Shown: positions 23,115 to 35,012, counted from the first letter of the stretch. The stretch is DNA of 64,000 nt from Branchipolynoe longqiensis (GCA_030323885.1 CM059188.1:113316776-113380775), one strand, 5' to 3'. The notes: generated from the sequence alone by a model not told the origin. A program made the numbers and translations.

Positions 23115-23332
23115 TTGGTAGGGGGTGTGGAGTGTGGGGTATGGGGTGGGTGTGTAGGGTGTGGGTGGGGATGGTGTTGCGGGTGTGGGTGGTGGGTTGG
23201 GTGTGGGTGTGGGGTGAAAGGTGGTACGCCCCGTCGGGCAGACTGGCATCACGTGGGGGTGTAGGGGGTGTAGGGGGATGTGTAGGGGGGAGGGGCGGGG
23301 GTGTGTGTGTGGGGGGGGGGGGGGGGGGCTAC
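23112..23332. repeat. G/T-rich low-complexity DNA
   Basis: ggtgtgggtgggg units with a poly-G run at 23312-23328. Confidence 0.8.
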
Positions 23333-23427
23333 GCACGCCTGGCAGACAGGCATGGACGGCATTGCCGGACATGAATGAATGCTGTACCCGGGCCACAGCG
23401 GACGGCTCACGGCCCGCCTTGGAGCGC

Positions 23428-23462
23428 TGCAGGGGTGCAGGGGTGCAGGGGTGCAGGGGTGT
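23428..23462. repeat. GCAGGGGT octamer repeat
   Basis: Four gcaggggt units in a GC-rich context. Confidence 0.8.
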
Positions 23463-23536
23463 GAGGAGATGGGGGCGGGGCGCGGCGGGGTAAGGGAGGG
23501 GGCTGAGCGCGGTCAGATATAAGGGTTCGCTGATTC

Positions 23537-24066
23537 GTTGGTTGTTGGAGTTTTACGTCCTAGGCAACATCTAAGGTTGTTTCTTGGTTGTTGGAGTTTC
23601 ATGTGCTGGCAACATCTAAGGTTGTTGCTTGGCTGTTGGAGTTTTACGTGCTGGCAACATCTAAGGTTGTTGCTTGGTTCTTGGAGTTTTACGTGCTGGC
23701 AACATCTAAGGTTGTTGGTTAGTTGTTGGGAGTTTTATGTCATGGCAACATTTAAGGTCATCATATCAGGATGAGTACTGACTTCTGACAGTGCACACTC
23801 ATGGTGACATTATAGTACTGCCCCACTAGGAGACCAGGCTGCTGGCAGTTTGACCCGATATCCCGTCCTGTCAGATTTTATTCTGATACTGAGCCAACCA
23901 GTCCTTGCCCTAACCTAATAATGCCGAGTGCCAGGTTGGGAAGCGAAAAGTATCAATTTTAAAAGTAATTGGTTTTGACTCCACCAGGGTTCGCACCCGT
24001 GGGTAAGAATCCCACGATCTACCAAAATGAGAGACGGACGCTCGACCCATTTGGTCATCCTGTCTG
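23537..24066 (-). mobile_element. SINE-1 with five tandem tails
   Basis: The body and Ser-like head occupy about 23745-24066. At the 3' side the tail ttggagttttacgtgctggc aacatctaaggttgttgctt is repeated about five times with a 46-bp period (23537-23750). Confidence 0.85.
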
Positions 24067-24242
24067 GTGTAGAGATAAAGGAGGTGCGTGCACACGTGAC
24101 TGGCCTGGCATGTGTGGGTTGACGGGCTTCTTCTAGGGCTCCCGGAGAAAGTAGGCCACACCACCACCACGGGCGCATGCCCTGCCGCTGGGGGCCGAGG
24201 TGTTGATGTGGCCGTGGCGGGGCACACATTATGCAGTAGGTC

Positions 24243-24340
24243 TTGTTGATGCTGCTGGTGGTGGTGTGTGTGTGGGTGGTTGGGTGTGTGCGGTGGGGGG
24301 TGTGTGTGTGTGTGTGTGTGGGGGTGGGGGGTTGGAGGCA
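24243..24340. repeat. TG-rich microsatellite
   Basis: Includes (tg)n at 24301-24320. Confidence 0.8.
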
Positions 24341-24345
24341 GCACC

Positions 24346-24755
24346 CACACTCCACACTCCAGACTCGAGAATCAACACTCAACACTCAACACTCAACACT
24401 CTACACTCCCCATTCCACATTCCACACTCCACACTCCCCACTCCCCACTCCATATTCCAATTCCACATTGCACACTCCCCACTCTACACTCCCCACTCTA
24501 CACTCCCCACTCCACATTCCACACTCTACACTCTACACTCTACACTCTGCACTCTACACTCTACACTCGGCCTGCCGCACTCCACACTCCAGTCTACACT
24601 CCAGTCTACACTCCACATTTCACACTCCACATGCCACACTCCACATTCCACCCTCCATACACTCCACACTCCACATTCCACACTCTACACTCCACTCTCC
24701 ACCCTCCACATTCCACCCTCCACATTCCACACTCCACACTCTACACCCCACACCA
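24346..24755. repeat. Heptamer minisatellite ACTCCAC/ACTCTAC
   Basis: About 58 units of a 7-bp word with C/T variation (actccac, attccac, actctac, actcccc). The Thr/His/Ser/Leu frames are translations of it. Confidence 0.9.
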
Positions 24756-24879
24756 GCCGCGTGCTCGGCAGGTGGAGAGGGAGCCGGGGGGGGAGGTGGA
24801 GTGTGGAGGGGGGGGGGGTAGTGGTTGGGGGAGGGCTGTGGGGAGGAGGGGGGGGGGGGGTTGCTCGGGGGAGGGTCTC

Positions 24880-25260
24880 AGAGACAGCTGGCTAGATGCG
24901 GCGTCAGGCCCGGGGAATCGGCCAGGGGCGGTACCGGGCGGTAAGCGAGTGGGTACCGGGTGGGATAGACTACATCACCATTCCAGCCGCGCGGTGCATT
25001 GTGGGATATGTAGAAGACAAACAAACCCGCGAGAAGCACATGGCACATGCTAATAGTAATACGCTGGGTGCAGCTATGAAATGTGCTAGTTTCAGCTCAT
25101 CTCAGCTCTTGTTTGAAACATAGAATACCAACTAAAAATATATATATCATAAATTAAGATATTAATCTTTTATCCAGCATTGCATTTACATCAGTACATC
25201 TTATGCCATGTGCATTTAGATTTGGACAAATCTGGGCACTCAGACATAACCAGAGTCAGT
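24880..25260. other. No feature recognised
   Basis: Mixed-composition sequence between G-rich repeat and the tetranucleotide array. Confidence 0.4.
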
Positions 25261-25266
25261 TTTACT

Positions 25267-25272
25267 TGCCTG

Positions 25273-25304
<32 letters not shown>

Positions 25305-25752
25305 CATGCAGTCAGTCAGGCAGGCAGGCATGCAGTCAGTCAGGCAGGCAGGCAGGCAGCCAAGCAGGCAGGCAATCAGTCAGTCAGTCAGTCAGTCAAT
25401 CAGTCAGGCAGGCAGGCAGGCATGCAGTCAGTCAGTCAGTCAGTCAGGCTGCAGGCAGGCAGGCAGGCATGCAGTCAGTCAGTCAGTCAGTCAGGCAGTC
25501 AGTCAGTCAGTCAGTCAGTCAGTCAGTCAGTCAGTCAGGCAGGCAGGCAGGCAGGCAGTCAGTCAGACAGGCTGCAGGCAGGCAGGCAGGCATGCAGTCA
25601 GTCAGTCAGTCAGTCAGTCAGGCAGTCAGTCAGTCAGTCAGTCAGGCAGGCAGGCAGTCAGTCAGACAGGCTGCAGGCAGGCAGGCAGGCATGCAGTCAG
25701 TCAGGCAGGCAGGCATGCAGTCAGTCAGGAATGCAGGCAGCCAGGCAGCCAG
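25267..25752. repeat. Compound (AGGC)n/(AGTC)n tetranucleotide repeat
   Basis: Blocks of caggcaggcagg alternate with cagtcagtcagt, joined by the punctuation words gcatgcagtc and ggctgcaggc. The Gln/Ser/Val/Arg frames are artefacts. Confidence 0.93.
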
Positions 25753-25799
25753 AACACACTGTGTCAGCGGCTCGTGTGCTGTGGGTTGTGCCAATGAGT

Positions 25800-26149
25800 T
25801 GTTGGCCTTGTTATAATAGATATGTAAGGTAAGTACAAAATGTGACCCGGGCTGCGACCCCCAAATGGTCACGTGATGACACGACCCCATGTGACATGTC
25901 TCTGAATATATAAAGTCAGTCAAGGCGGCGTTCTGGTGGGCTCTAAAGGCACTGCCTTGAAGTTGGAGGCCATTCTCGGAGCACGTTGACCCATGACCAT
26001 AGTAGTTGTTCGGTCAGAAGACCCCGGCATCCAAGCCGTCTTGGAGTTACTGCCGCACGAGTGGCGCCGTCTGGTGGAATAGGCGCGAACTGTAGGTTCC
26101 AGAGCTGACCGTGCATTCACGTAGCAATAGCATAACATAAGGTATCACA
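25800..26149. other. Unidentified sequence, possibly coding-derived
   Basis: Balanced composition. A plus-strand reading GGVLVGSKGTALKLEAILGA is followed by a stop. A minus-strand frame of 72 codons (26138-25920) also exists. I recognise neither. Confidence 0.25.
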
Positions 26150-26302
26150 GTAAAAGTAAAGCTTGTTTTATTTAACGACACCTCTGGAGCACATTGACTA
26201 CTCTTTTCGATAAGCAGCAAGGGGTCTTTTGTAGGCACTTTCCCCACAGACAGGACAGCACATACCACAGCCTTTGATGAACCAGTTGTGGTTGGAAATT
26301 TG
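26150..26302 (-). mobile_element. SINE-2, internally deleted
   Basis: aaagcttgttttatttaacg at 26158, then an internal deletion, then ataagcagcaaggggtcttt and acagacaggacagcacatac. Ends near gaaccagttgtgg. Confidence 0.75.
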
Positions 26303-26314
26303 TAGTGTGAATGA

Positions 26315-26926
26315 ATGTCTCCTCATCATACTGTCGGTCGCGAGGTGACAAAGACTGCTTTCATTCCTTGACTGCTGCTTTCCATTTAGCTCTCTGCTGT
26401 GAGAGTTGCATCCATGAGTCGGTCTTAATGTCTCTCAGCTTCAGATTTCTCTTGATGGTATCCTTGAACCCGAGATGAAGGCGCCCTCTCTTTCTGTAAC
26501 CACAAGACAGTTGAGAATAGAGGATCTGCTTTGGTAGCAGACATCCTCATGAGGTGTCCAGTCCACCGAAAATTCTTTTTGATCAGAAGATCTTCCATAG
26601 AGGGCAGCCCCGTCCGTTCGAGTATTTCCTTATTTGTCACTTTGTCCTTCCAGGTTAGCCTCATGATTGAACGCAGATGTCACATCATGAAGGCATGCAG
26701 CTTTTTCTCCTGTCGTCTGTACACTGTCCAGGCCTCGGCTCCGTATAATAGGGTGGATAGCACAATTGCACGATAGATCTTGCCTTTGACCCGAATGGAC
26801 ACATGGTGGTTGTTCCAGAGTCTCTGGCGTAGTCGGCTGAAAGATGCGCTAGCCTTGGACATCCTCCTCTGTATTTCAGCATCCATGCGTCCATGAATTC
26901 GTCCCCTACCACACATGTTAAGTGTA
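26315..26926 (-). pseudogene. 5'-truncated LINE, reverse transcriptase C-terminus
   Basis: Read on the minus strand, the frame from 26916 to 26425 gives AEIQRRMSKASASFSRLRQR, then IVLSTLLYGAEAWTVYRRQE KK, and after one TGA, MRLTWKDKVTNKEILERTGL PSMEDLL...FRWTGHLMRM. These are hallmark motifs of the thumb/C-terminal region of animal LINE endonuclease-reverse transcriptases. The stop replaces an expected Arg codon near 26676. A frameshift near 26490-26510 moves the reading into FKDTIKRNLKLRDIKTDSWM and WKAAVKE, the usual end of the ORF. The 3' end carries the ccgtcggtcgcg...gacaaagactg motif also found at 35190 and 53512. Confidence 0.85.
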
Positions 26927-26998
26927 AATTACGCCTAATGACAGCAAATTACGTCACTTTTGTTATATTCACAATGCATCACGCATGTGTATATCTGT

Positions 26999-27329
26999 TG
27001 GTTGGTTGTTGGAGTTTTCATGTCCTGGCAACATCTAAGGTCATTTCAGGATGGGTACAGACTTGTGACATTGCGCACTCATGGCACCTTTATAGTGCTG
27101 CCCCATTCGGAAATCAGACAGCCCACACCATGACCTGATATCCCACTCAGTCACATTATCCTGACACTGAGCTAACCAGTCCTTGCCCTATCCTATTAAC
27201 ACCGAGCACCAAGCTAGGAAGCAACAAGTATCAATTTTGCAAGTAATTATTTTTACTCGACCGGGAATTGAACTCCCGATTTCCCGAAAGGGAGGCCTGC
27301 GCTCTACCGATTTGGCCAACGCGCCCGGG
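26999..27329 (-). mobile_element. SINE-1, Lys/Ala-like head
   Basis: Tail ttggttgttggagttttcat at left, head ctgcgctctaccgatttggc at right. gtgtat flanks both sides. Confidence 0.87.
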
Positions 27330-27493
27330 GTGTATGGTGGGACGACCCTTGCCGCCTACCATCCAGCCTACCGCCTGCTGCCAACGCCTATCTAGGATGC
27401 TACTCACACCACACACACCTAAACCCAACAGAATTCAATACATTCCATCCTCCATTTCCTATGTGCACTCCTGGGTTCGATCCTCCCTCGAGT

Positions 27494-27839
27494 ACCAGAC
27501 GGGATGGCCGAATGGGCTAGAGCGTCCGCCTCCCATGTTGGAAGATCGTGGGGTCGTGGGTTGGAACCCTGGTCGAGTCAAACCAATGACTTACACTTGT
27601 CACTTCCTAGCCAGTCGCTCGGATTTATTAGGATAGGGTAAGGACTGGTTGGTTCAGTGTCAGGATAATGTGACTGAGTGGGATATCAGGTCATGGTGCT
27701 GGTGGCCTGGTCTCCCAGTGGGGCAGCGCTGTAGAATCGTCATGAGTGCGGACTGTCACAAGACAGTATTTGTCCTGATATGACCTTAGATGTTGCAAGG
27801 ACGTAAAAGAACAACAAACAAACAAACAAACAAACAAAC
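27494..27839 (+). mobile_element. SINE-1, Ser-like head, perfect 13-bp duplication
   Basis: Flanked by tcctccctcgagt at 27481-27493 and 27840-27852. Tail gcaaggacgtaaaagaacaa then (caaa)n. This copy defines the element ends. Confidence 0.93.
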
Positions 27840-28099
27840 TCCTCCCTCGAGTCACACCAAAGACTTTTTTTTTTTGGTGATGGTATATTTATTCCTGCCA
27901 TAACGGTTTTCGCTGCTAGACAGTGATAGTGTCGTGGTTCCCCTTGTTTTATTCCTTTCAGTTGTTGTGTATCTTTCTACTGCATACATTCTTTCTATGT
28001 TTGTAAGCATTCTCCCAAACTTACAAAGTTTAATTTAATTAGTGTTTATTGACACAAAATTCATTGTGTGCTTTTACATGTAAAACCGTTGGTTTGAAT

Positions 28100-28182
28100 T
28101 AAAAATAAACAGTTCTCGCCGTGAATATGGCCTATGCTGCCGACACGGCGTAAAGCAACCACCAATCAATCAATACAACGTT
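28100..28182 (+). mobile_element. 3' tail of another SINE/LINE family
   Basis: ttctcgccgtgaatatggcc tatgctgccgacacggcgta aagcaaccaccaatcaatcaat resembles the gccga..ggcgtaaa-caa..(caat)n tail of invertebrate retroposons. The body is not recognisable. Confidence 0.5.
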
Positions 28183-28251
28183 TACATCTTCCTTGGGATA
28201 TCCTGTACTGCTTTGGCCAAGTTCCAATTATAGAGTGTATGCAGTCTATTT

Positions 28252-28518
28252 GTGGGCTCGAACCCTGTTCGAATCAAACTACTGACTTAAAGCTTAATAA
28301 TTGACGCTTCCTAGACAGGCGCTCAATATTAATAGGATAGGGCAAGGACTGGTTGGATCAGGATAATGTGATTGAGTGGGATATTGGGCCATGGTGGCGG
28401 ATTTCCCAGTGGGGCAGCAGTATTAAGGCGCTATGAGTGTGCACTGTCACAAGTTGGTACCCGTCCTGATATGACTTTAGATGTTCCCAGGATGTCAAAC
28501 TCCAACAACCAACCAACC
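28252..28518 (+). mobile_element. SINE-1, head-truncated
   Basis: gggctcgaaccctgttcgaa tc onward; tail cccaggatgtcaaactccaa. Confidence 0.78.
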
Positions 28519-29001
28519 AACTACACTGTGCGCAGGTACTGTGTGTAGGCTCTGGGCTCAGCCCTGCGCACCGCCCATGCCCACCGTCCATGCGCACCAT
28601 CCCTGCGCACCGTCCCGGCGCACCGCCTCTGCGCACCGCCCATGCTCACCCTCCCTGCGCACCGTCCCTGCAAACAATAAAATAAATGGACACGACTATA
28701 AAACCCTGCCGTCCGGCACTCACCAACCACATGCATCTACCCACATGGATTGGGTATTACCAACAAATGACACCAAAACATGCAAGCTATTATCGGAACC
28801 TATTTCACTTGTTACTACTTGTTGGCCCCCCCACCCCCCTCTCCCCCGACATTTAAACAAATTAAATAAAAACCTGTTTTGTTATGAGAAATTGAACAAA
28901 ACCTCCGCGCCGTAAATTCCAACATGCTTTTCACAAATTGAAACAACACTGGGACACTTTTCCAATATAATTTTCACAACCAACGCGCCAATTCTTTTAA
29001 G

Positions 29002-29340
29002 TTTGTTTGTTGTTGGTTTACGTCCCAGTAACATCTAAGGTCATATCAGGACGGGTACCGACTTGTGACAGTGCGCACTCCTGGCGACTTATAGTGCTGC
29101 CCCACTGGGAGACCAGGCTGCCAGCACCATGACCCCCGCTATCCCACTCAGTCACATTATCCTGACACTGAGCTAGCGAGTCCCTGCCCTATCCTAATAA
29201 TGCCGAGTGCCTGGCTAGGAAGCGACCGGTATCAATTTCTAACTCATTGGTTTGAATCGACCAGAGTTTGAACTCACGATCCCACGGTCTACCAACACGG
29301 GAGGCGGACGCTCTAACTCATTCGGCCATCTCGTCTGGTC
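29002..29340 (-). mobile_element. SINE-1, Ser-like head, 14-bp duplication
   Basis: Flanked by ccaattcttttaag (28988-29001) and ccaattttttTaag (29341-29354), one difference. Full length. Confidence 0.9.
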
Positions 29341-29580
29341 CCAATTTTTTTAAGGAGCGGGGAGGGGGGGAAAAGAGGAAAGGCAGCGTTATTTGCAACT
29401 CACCGACAGCGAGGCTTGTGATTTGTGGGTGTCCGGGATGGGTGATGAGCGTCAACGTAAAGCATTCATATTGCAATGGGGGGCCGGTTTTGTTACATGC
29501 TTTACGGCGCCCCGGCGGCTTGGATGATGAATGCCGCGCCTTTTGTCAACAAACCACGCAAATAACAACCTACCGAGGGA

Positions 29581-29928
29581 CCAGGCCGGATGGCCGAATG
29601 AGTTGAGCGTCCGTCCGCTGTTTTTGGAGATCGGCGGATCCGAACCCATCAGTCTGTGGATTCGAATCCTGGTCGAGTCAAACCAATGACTTGAAAATGT
29701 ATATGTGTTGCTTCCTAGCCAGGCACTCAGCATTACTAGGATAGGGCAAGGACTGGTTCGCTCAGTGTCAGGATAATGTGACTGAGTGGGATAATGGGTC
29801 ATGGTGCTGGCTGCCTGATTTCCCAGAGGGGCAGCACTAAAAAGTTGGCATGAGTGCACTCTGTCACAAGTCGGTACCCATCCTGATATGACCTTAGATG
29901 TTGCTAGGATGTAAAACAATAAACACAC
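29581..29928 (+). mobile_element. SINE-1, Ser-like head
   Basis: ccaggccggatggccgaatg ... tgctaggatgtaaaacaata. caacctacc is found on both sides. Confidence 0.87.
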
Positions 29929-29941
29929 CCAACCTACCAAG

Positions 29942-30300
29942 TTTGGTTGGTTGTTGGAGGATTACGCCTAGGTGGCAATGGCGGCAAATTACGTTACTTT
30001 AGGGAAAACTAAGTTATTATATTCACAATGCAACACGCGTGGGTACATCTGTTGATTGGTTGTTTATTTGTTGGAGTTTTACATCTTGGCAACATTTAAG
30101 GTCATAGCAGGATGGGTACTAACTAGTGAAAGTGCGCACTCATGGCGACGTTATAGTGCTGCCCCACTAGGAGATTTGGCCTCCAGCACCATGACTTGAT
30201 ATCCCAGACAATCACATTATCCTGATACTGAGCTAACCAGTCCTTGTCCTGTCATATTAATGCCGAGTGCCAGGTTAGGTAGTGACAAGTATTAATTTGG
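29942..30300 (-). mobile_element. SINE-1 fragments
   Basis: A tail scrap (29942-29968) and a head-truncated copy (30057-30300, ttggagttttacatcttggc ... agtgacaagtattaatttgg) that runs into the 49-bp satellite. Confidence 0.7.
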
Positions 30301-31788
30301 CAGGACATGCATGTAAGCGGCGCCACCTAAATATAATACGATGTAACCTAAACGTAAATTAACAGGACATTCATACAAGCAGTGCCACCTATGTGTAATC
30401 CCATGCAACCTAAGTGCATTCATTCAAGCATTGCCACCTTATGTGTAATCCCATGCAACGTAGGTGCATTCATACAAGCAGCGCCACCTATGTGTAATCC
30501 CATGCAACCTAGGCACATTCATACAAGCAGTACCACCTATGTGTAATCTCATGCAACATAGGTACATTCATACAAGCAGCGCCACCTATGTGTAATCCCA
30601 TGCAACCTAAGTGCATTCATTCAAGCATTGCCACCTTATGTGTAATCCCATGCAACTTAGGTGCATTCATACAAGCAGCGCCACCTATGTGTAATCCCAT
30701 GCAACCTAGGCACATTCATACAAGCAGCGCCACCTATGTGTAATCCCATGCAACAAGGTACATTCATACAAGCAGCGCCACCTATGTGTAATCCCATGCA
30801 ACATAGGTACATTCATACAAGCAGTACCACCTATGTGTAATCCCATGCAACTTAGGTGCATTCATTCAAGCATTGCCACCTTATGTGTAATCCCATGCAA
30901 CTTAGGTGCATTCATACAAGCAGCGCCACCTATGTGTAATCCCATGCAACCTAGGCACATTCATACAAGCAGTACCACCTATGTGTAATCTCATGCAACA
31001 TAGGTGCATTCATACAAGCAGCGCCACCTATGTGTAATCCCATGCAACCTAAGTGCATTCATACAAGCAGCGCCACCTATGTGTAATCCCATGCAACCTA
31101 GGTGCATTCATACAAACATCACCACCTATGTGTAATCCCAATCAACCTAAGTGCATTCATACAAGCAGCACCACCTATGTGTAATCCCAATCAATCTAAG
31201 TGCATTCATACAAGCAGCGCCACCTATGTGTAATCCCAATCAATCTAAGTGCATTCATACAAGCAGTACCACCTATGTGTAATCCCAATCAACCTAAGTG
31301 CATTCATACAAACATCACCACCTATGTGTAATCCCGATCAACCTAAGTGCATTCATACAAGCAGCACCACCTATGTGTAATCCCATGCAACCTATGTGCA
31401 TTCATACAAGCAGCGCCACCTATGTGTAATCCCATGCAACCTATGTGCATTCATACAAGCAGTGCCACCTTATGTGTAATCCCATGCAACTTAGGTGCAT
31501 TCATACAAGCAGCGCCACCTATGTGTAATCCCAATCAACCTAAGTGCATTCATACAAGCAGCGCCACCTATGTGTAATCCCATGCAACTTAAGTGCATTC
31601 ATACAAGCAGCGCCACCTATGTGTAATCCCAATCAACCTAAGTGCATTCATACAAGCAGCGCCACCTATGTGTAATCCCAATCAACCTAAGTGCATTCAT
31701 ACAAGCAGCGCCACCTATGTGTAATCCCAATCAACCTAAGTGCATTCATACAAGCAGCGCCACCTTATGTGTAATCCGGTGCTGTAAT
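30301..31788. repeat. 49-bp satellite carrying CTCF-like cores
   Basis: Unit gtgcattcatacaagcagcg ccacctatgtgtaatcccat gcaacctaa, about 30 copies. By eye roughly 18 copies keep gcgccacct exactly and others have gtaccacct, attgccacct or gcaccacct. The right third is a subfamily with cccaatcaacctaag. The period is not a multiple of three, so the frames seen are incidental. Confidence 0.9.
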
Positions 31789-31845
31789 CACGTGATGTGG
31801 AGGCCCTCACCCCGAGGACTGTGACCCGCCCTGGGCCAGTTAGGG

Positions 31846-31910
31846 CAGCTCTTAGCAGCTCTTAGCAGCTCTTAGCAGCTCTTAGCAGCTCTTCGCAGCT
31901 CTTCGCAGAA
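31846..31910. repeat. 12-bp repeat AGCTCTTAGC
   Basis: About six agcagctcttag units. Confidence 0.85.
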
Positions 31911-32095
31911 AGACTCACATGAGCCGACCCGCGCCCCGGAAGCGGTCCACTCCTTGTGTTAAGCAGCTCCTTATTCCGAAGAGTAGTTGACCCACTTCTA
32001 TATAACAAGCAACTAATTGCCTACAGGCCCACAGACAATGGCTATACTTTCCTTGTCCAGTGTCAATGCCTCGTGGGTTGGTTATTTGTTGGTTG

Positions 32096-32443
32096 GCTGG
32101 CTGATTGGTTGGTTGTTGGAGTTTTATGTCCTGGCAACATCTAGTATCATATCTGGATGGGTACCGACTTATGACAGTGCACACTCATGGCAAATGTCTA
32201 GTGCTGCCCCACTGGGAGACCAGGTCACCAGTAGCATGACCCACTCACTCAGTGACATTATCCTGACACTGAGCCAACCAGTCCTTGCCATATCCTATTA
32301 ATGCTGTTGCCTGGGTAGGCAGCGACAAGTATACATTTTTATGTCATTGGTTTGACTTGACCAGTGTCCAAACCTGTCGGTTCGACTCCTACGATCTTCC
32401 AAAACAGGAGACTGATGCTCAACTCATTCGGCCAGCCCGTCTG
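32096..32443 (-). mobile_element. SINE-1, Ser-like head
   Basis: Tail ggttgttggagttttatgtc at left, head ctcaactcattcggccagcc at right. Confidence 0.86.
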
Positions 32444-32514
32444 CTAACGATGCACATGGCGTTTAGCATTCAACAATTACTAGCTGCATTTGGACAGAAA
32501 GCTCAGTCAACTGT

Positions 32515-32748
32515 TTTGTTTGTTTATTGGGAATTTACTTCCTAGCAACGTCTGAGGTCATATCAGGATGGGTACCGAGTTGTGACAGTGTGCACACATG
32601 GCATTCTATCCTATTAATGCAGAGCGCCAGGCTCGGTAGCAACAAGTATCAATTTTATAAGTCATCGGTTTCATTTTGCTGGGTTTTCGAACTCCTGACC
32701 TTCCACATGGAAAGCCCTGCGCTCTACCGATTCGGCCACCGCGTCCGG
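32515..32748 (-). mobile_element. SINE-1, Lys/Ala-like head, internal deletion
   Basis: Tail gtttattgggaatttacttc at left. About 110 bp of body is missing between acacatggc and attctatcctatt. Head ctctaccgattcggccaccg. Confidence 0.8.
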
Positions 32749-32833
32749 TGAGGCGGCTGTTCACTCAGATGGTAAACTGTAAAAGTAATTGCTGGACATG
32801 TCATCTGACTTGCAGAACAGCGGGTTCACTAAC

Positions 32834-32876
32834 ACCTTAGATGTTGCCAGGACGTCAAACTGCAATAAAGCCTGAT
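32834..32876 (+). mobile_element. SINE-1 tail fragment
   Basis: caccttagatgttgccagga cgtcaaactgcaa. Confidence 0.55.
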
Positions 32877-33437
32877 GTAACTAATACACCACACATCAAA
32901 CTTAGACTATATAGACTGTCAATTTGCAATTGTAAGATGGCCGCAAGACCAGTGCTGCGGTGCTGACATTTCCATTTCTATTAGCTACAGGTACTGGTGC
33001 TGCATATTATACAGCAGGAGCCACTCCCTTAATTCTAAAGGACCGGTGCTGTAACTAATACAGGACTGATAAAACTTAGATTATATAGACTGTCAATTTC
33101 TACTTGTAAGATGGCCGAATGACCAGTGCTCTGGCACTGACAAATGTCATATTCAGATGAATAAACACTTTACCAAAAAAACAAGAAACAAAAACCAACA
33201 AACTTTAAACAATGGAATTGAACAATTCTCATCATTTGTGGAGCATACATGATTGCACTGCAATTATATCCGAGTCCTGCAGCACTATCTAGTGCCTAAG
33301 GTACCTATTTTTTCTTTTCTTTTCTTATTTCAAAGAAAATGTTAGTCAGTAACAACCTGTTTATTCATGTGATAAATAATACCCGATATTCCAAAAGCAT
33401 ATGAGTTCATCCACATGGATGCACCTCTCATAGTTCC

Positions 33438-33700
33438 CAGTCGAGTCAAACCAATGCCGTATAAAATTGATACTTGTCGCTACCTAGCCTGGCGCACAAC
33501 ATTAATAGGATAGGACAAGGACTGGTTAGCATAGTATCAGGATAATCTGACTGTGTGGGATACCGGGTCATGGTGCCGGCGGCCTAATTTCCCAGTGGGG
33601 CAGCACTATAAAGTCACCATGAGTGTGCACTGTCACAAGTCGGTATACATCCTGAAATGACCTTAAATGTTGCTAGGACATAAAACAACAACAAACAAGC
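33438..33700 (+). mobile_element. SINE-1, head-truncated
   Basis: ttcccagtcgagtcaaacca atg onward; tail tgctaggacataaaacaaca. Confidence 0.8.
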
Positions 33701-33752
33701 AAAAACAAAACATTTCGATGGTCACTCTAGCCATAGTTTCATAATAAATCAG

Positions 33753-33930
33753 TTTCTAGAATAAAATTGCATAGTCCAATAGAATCATCACATCACATTT
33801 TAGAAAGCAAAACACTTATCTAGATTTGATCCTCCTAACCTAACTTAGATTAGATAATAGCAGTCAACCTAATATATTTATTTCAGACAATTCTAGAATC
33901 TCAAAACCATCGGACTATGCAACTTTAACA
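33753..33930. mobile_element. MITE-A short copy
   Basis: Starts aaaattgcatagtccaat and ends catcggactatgcaacttta. The interior has the family's acttatctagatttgat and gtcaacctaatatatttat segments. Confidence 0.7.
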
Positions 33931-33934
33931 TGTA

Positions 33935-34246
33935 TATGTGATGTATGGCGCTTTATGTGAGTATAAAGCAATCATATGTGTATGTGATTATAATGCATTA
34001 TGCAAGTATAAAGCAATCATATGTGTATGTGAGTATAACACATTATGCAAGTATAAAGCAATCATATGTGTATGTGAGTATAACGCATTATGCGAGTATA
34101 AAGCAATCATATGTGTATGTGAGTATAACGCATTATGCGAGTATAAAGCAATCATATGTGTATGTGAGTATAACGCATTATGCAAGTATAAAGCAATCAT
34201 ATGTGTATGTGAGTATAACGCATTATGCGAGTATAAAGATGCGTAA
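33935..34246. repeat. 45-bp minisatellite
   Basis: Unit agtataaagcaatcatatgt gtatgtgagtataacgcatt atgcg, about seven copies. Because 45 is a multiple of three, three frames stay open. The SIKQSYVYVSITHYA-type repeats have no known function. Confidence 0.9.
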
Positions 34247-34249
34247 GGG

Positions 34250-35012
34250 AATTGTTGCAATTATTGATATTATTGATATTAGGGCGTACTGAAATTATTG
34301 ATATTACCGATTTTGTTATATTCCATAAGACTCCACACTTAACCGGTGGCACCACCTGCGGCCCACCTCACCTTCACCGGATGTTTGCAAGTGTCAGTTG
34401 CACTGGAGATTATTTATATATATTTTATAGCTGATAACTTACAGACTAAGAAGTAAAATAGGCATCAACCCATACTGCACAGTATCCAAACACAGTCTCC
34501 GCTTCAGGTGAATCACACTACACAATGCATTAGTGTGAAACCACATATAGCAGAGGGATAGATGGTTAAGTGACGCGATGAAAGCGTGATAATTGGCCAT
34601 TTTGAAATTGTCCACATCATTCATATGCTATACGCTACTAGTATGCCAGCATTTACAGATATAGTTCCTTGGTGGTTTTATTTTGTATTACACCGACATG
34701 GTTTATGATGCCTTAGAAATCCAGCCAAATCTGACTATTACAACCATCTTTTCTAAAGTGTGACGCTCCAGAGAGAAGAGCAGAAGGGAGGGAGGATCTA
34801 AACTGTAGAGAATCTACATCATATTGCTAACTATATGAGTTATGTTGCCCTTATCATCGCTCATTATCATGCTTCCAATATGGTGGCTGTATTTTCGGAT
34901 TGCACGTGGAGAGAGCGTCAAACATCCCCGGTTTGCCATCCTTATATAAAAAATCCTTGATGAAACTGCATACAGCTGCCTTTTGCTAATGATGCCAATG
35001 TTGTTCTTTCAG
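34250..35012. other. UNC13 intron 5' of the first visible exon
   Basis: Apparently single-copy in this window. The last 12 bp form the acceptor. No upstream C2A exon found. Confidence 0.5.

Noticed and set aside
24200..25053. Three overlapping Thr/His/Ser/Leu frames
   Set aside because: Heptamer ACTCCAC repeat, which is open in all frames.
25180..25832. Gln/Ser/Val/Arg-rich frames of about 205 residues
   Set aside because: All three frames arise from the (AGGC)n/(AGTC)n tetranucleotide array.
30301..31788. CRISPR-like array of 49-bp units
   Set aside because: There are no unique spacers; the whole unit repeats with ordinary point variation. This is a eukaryotic minisatellite.
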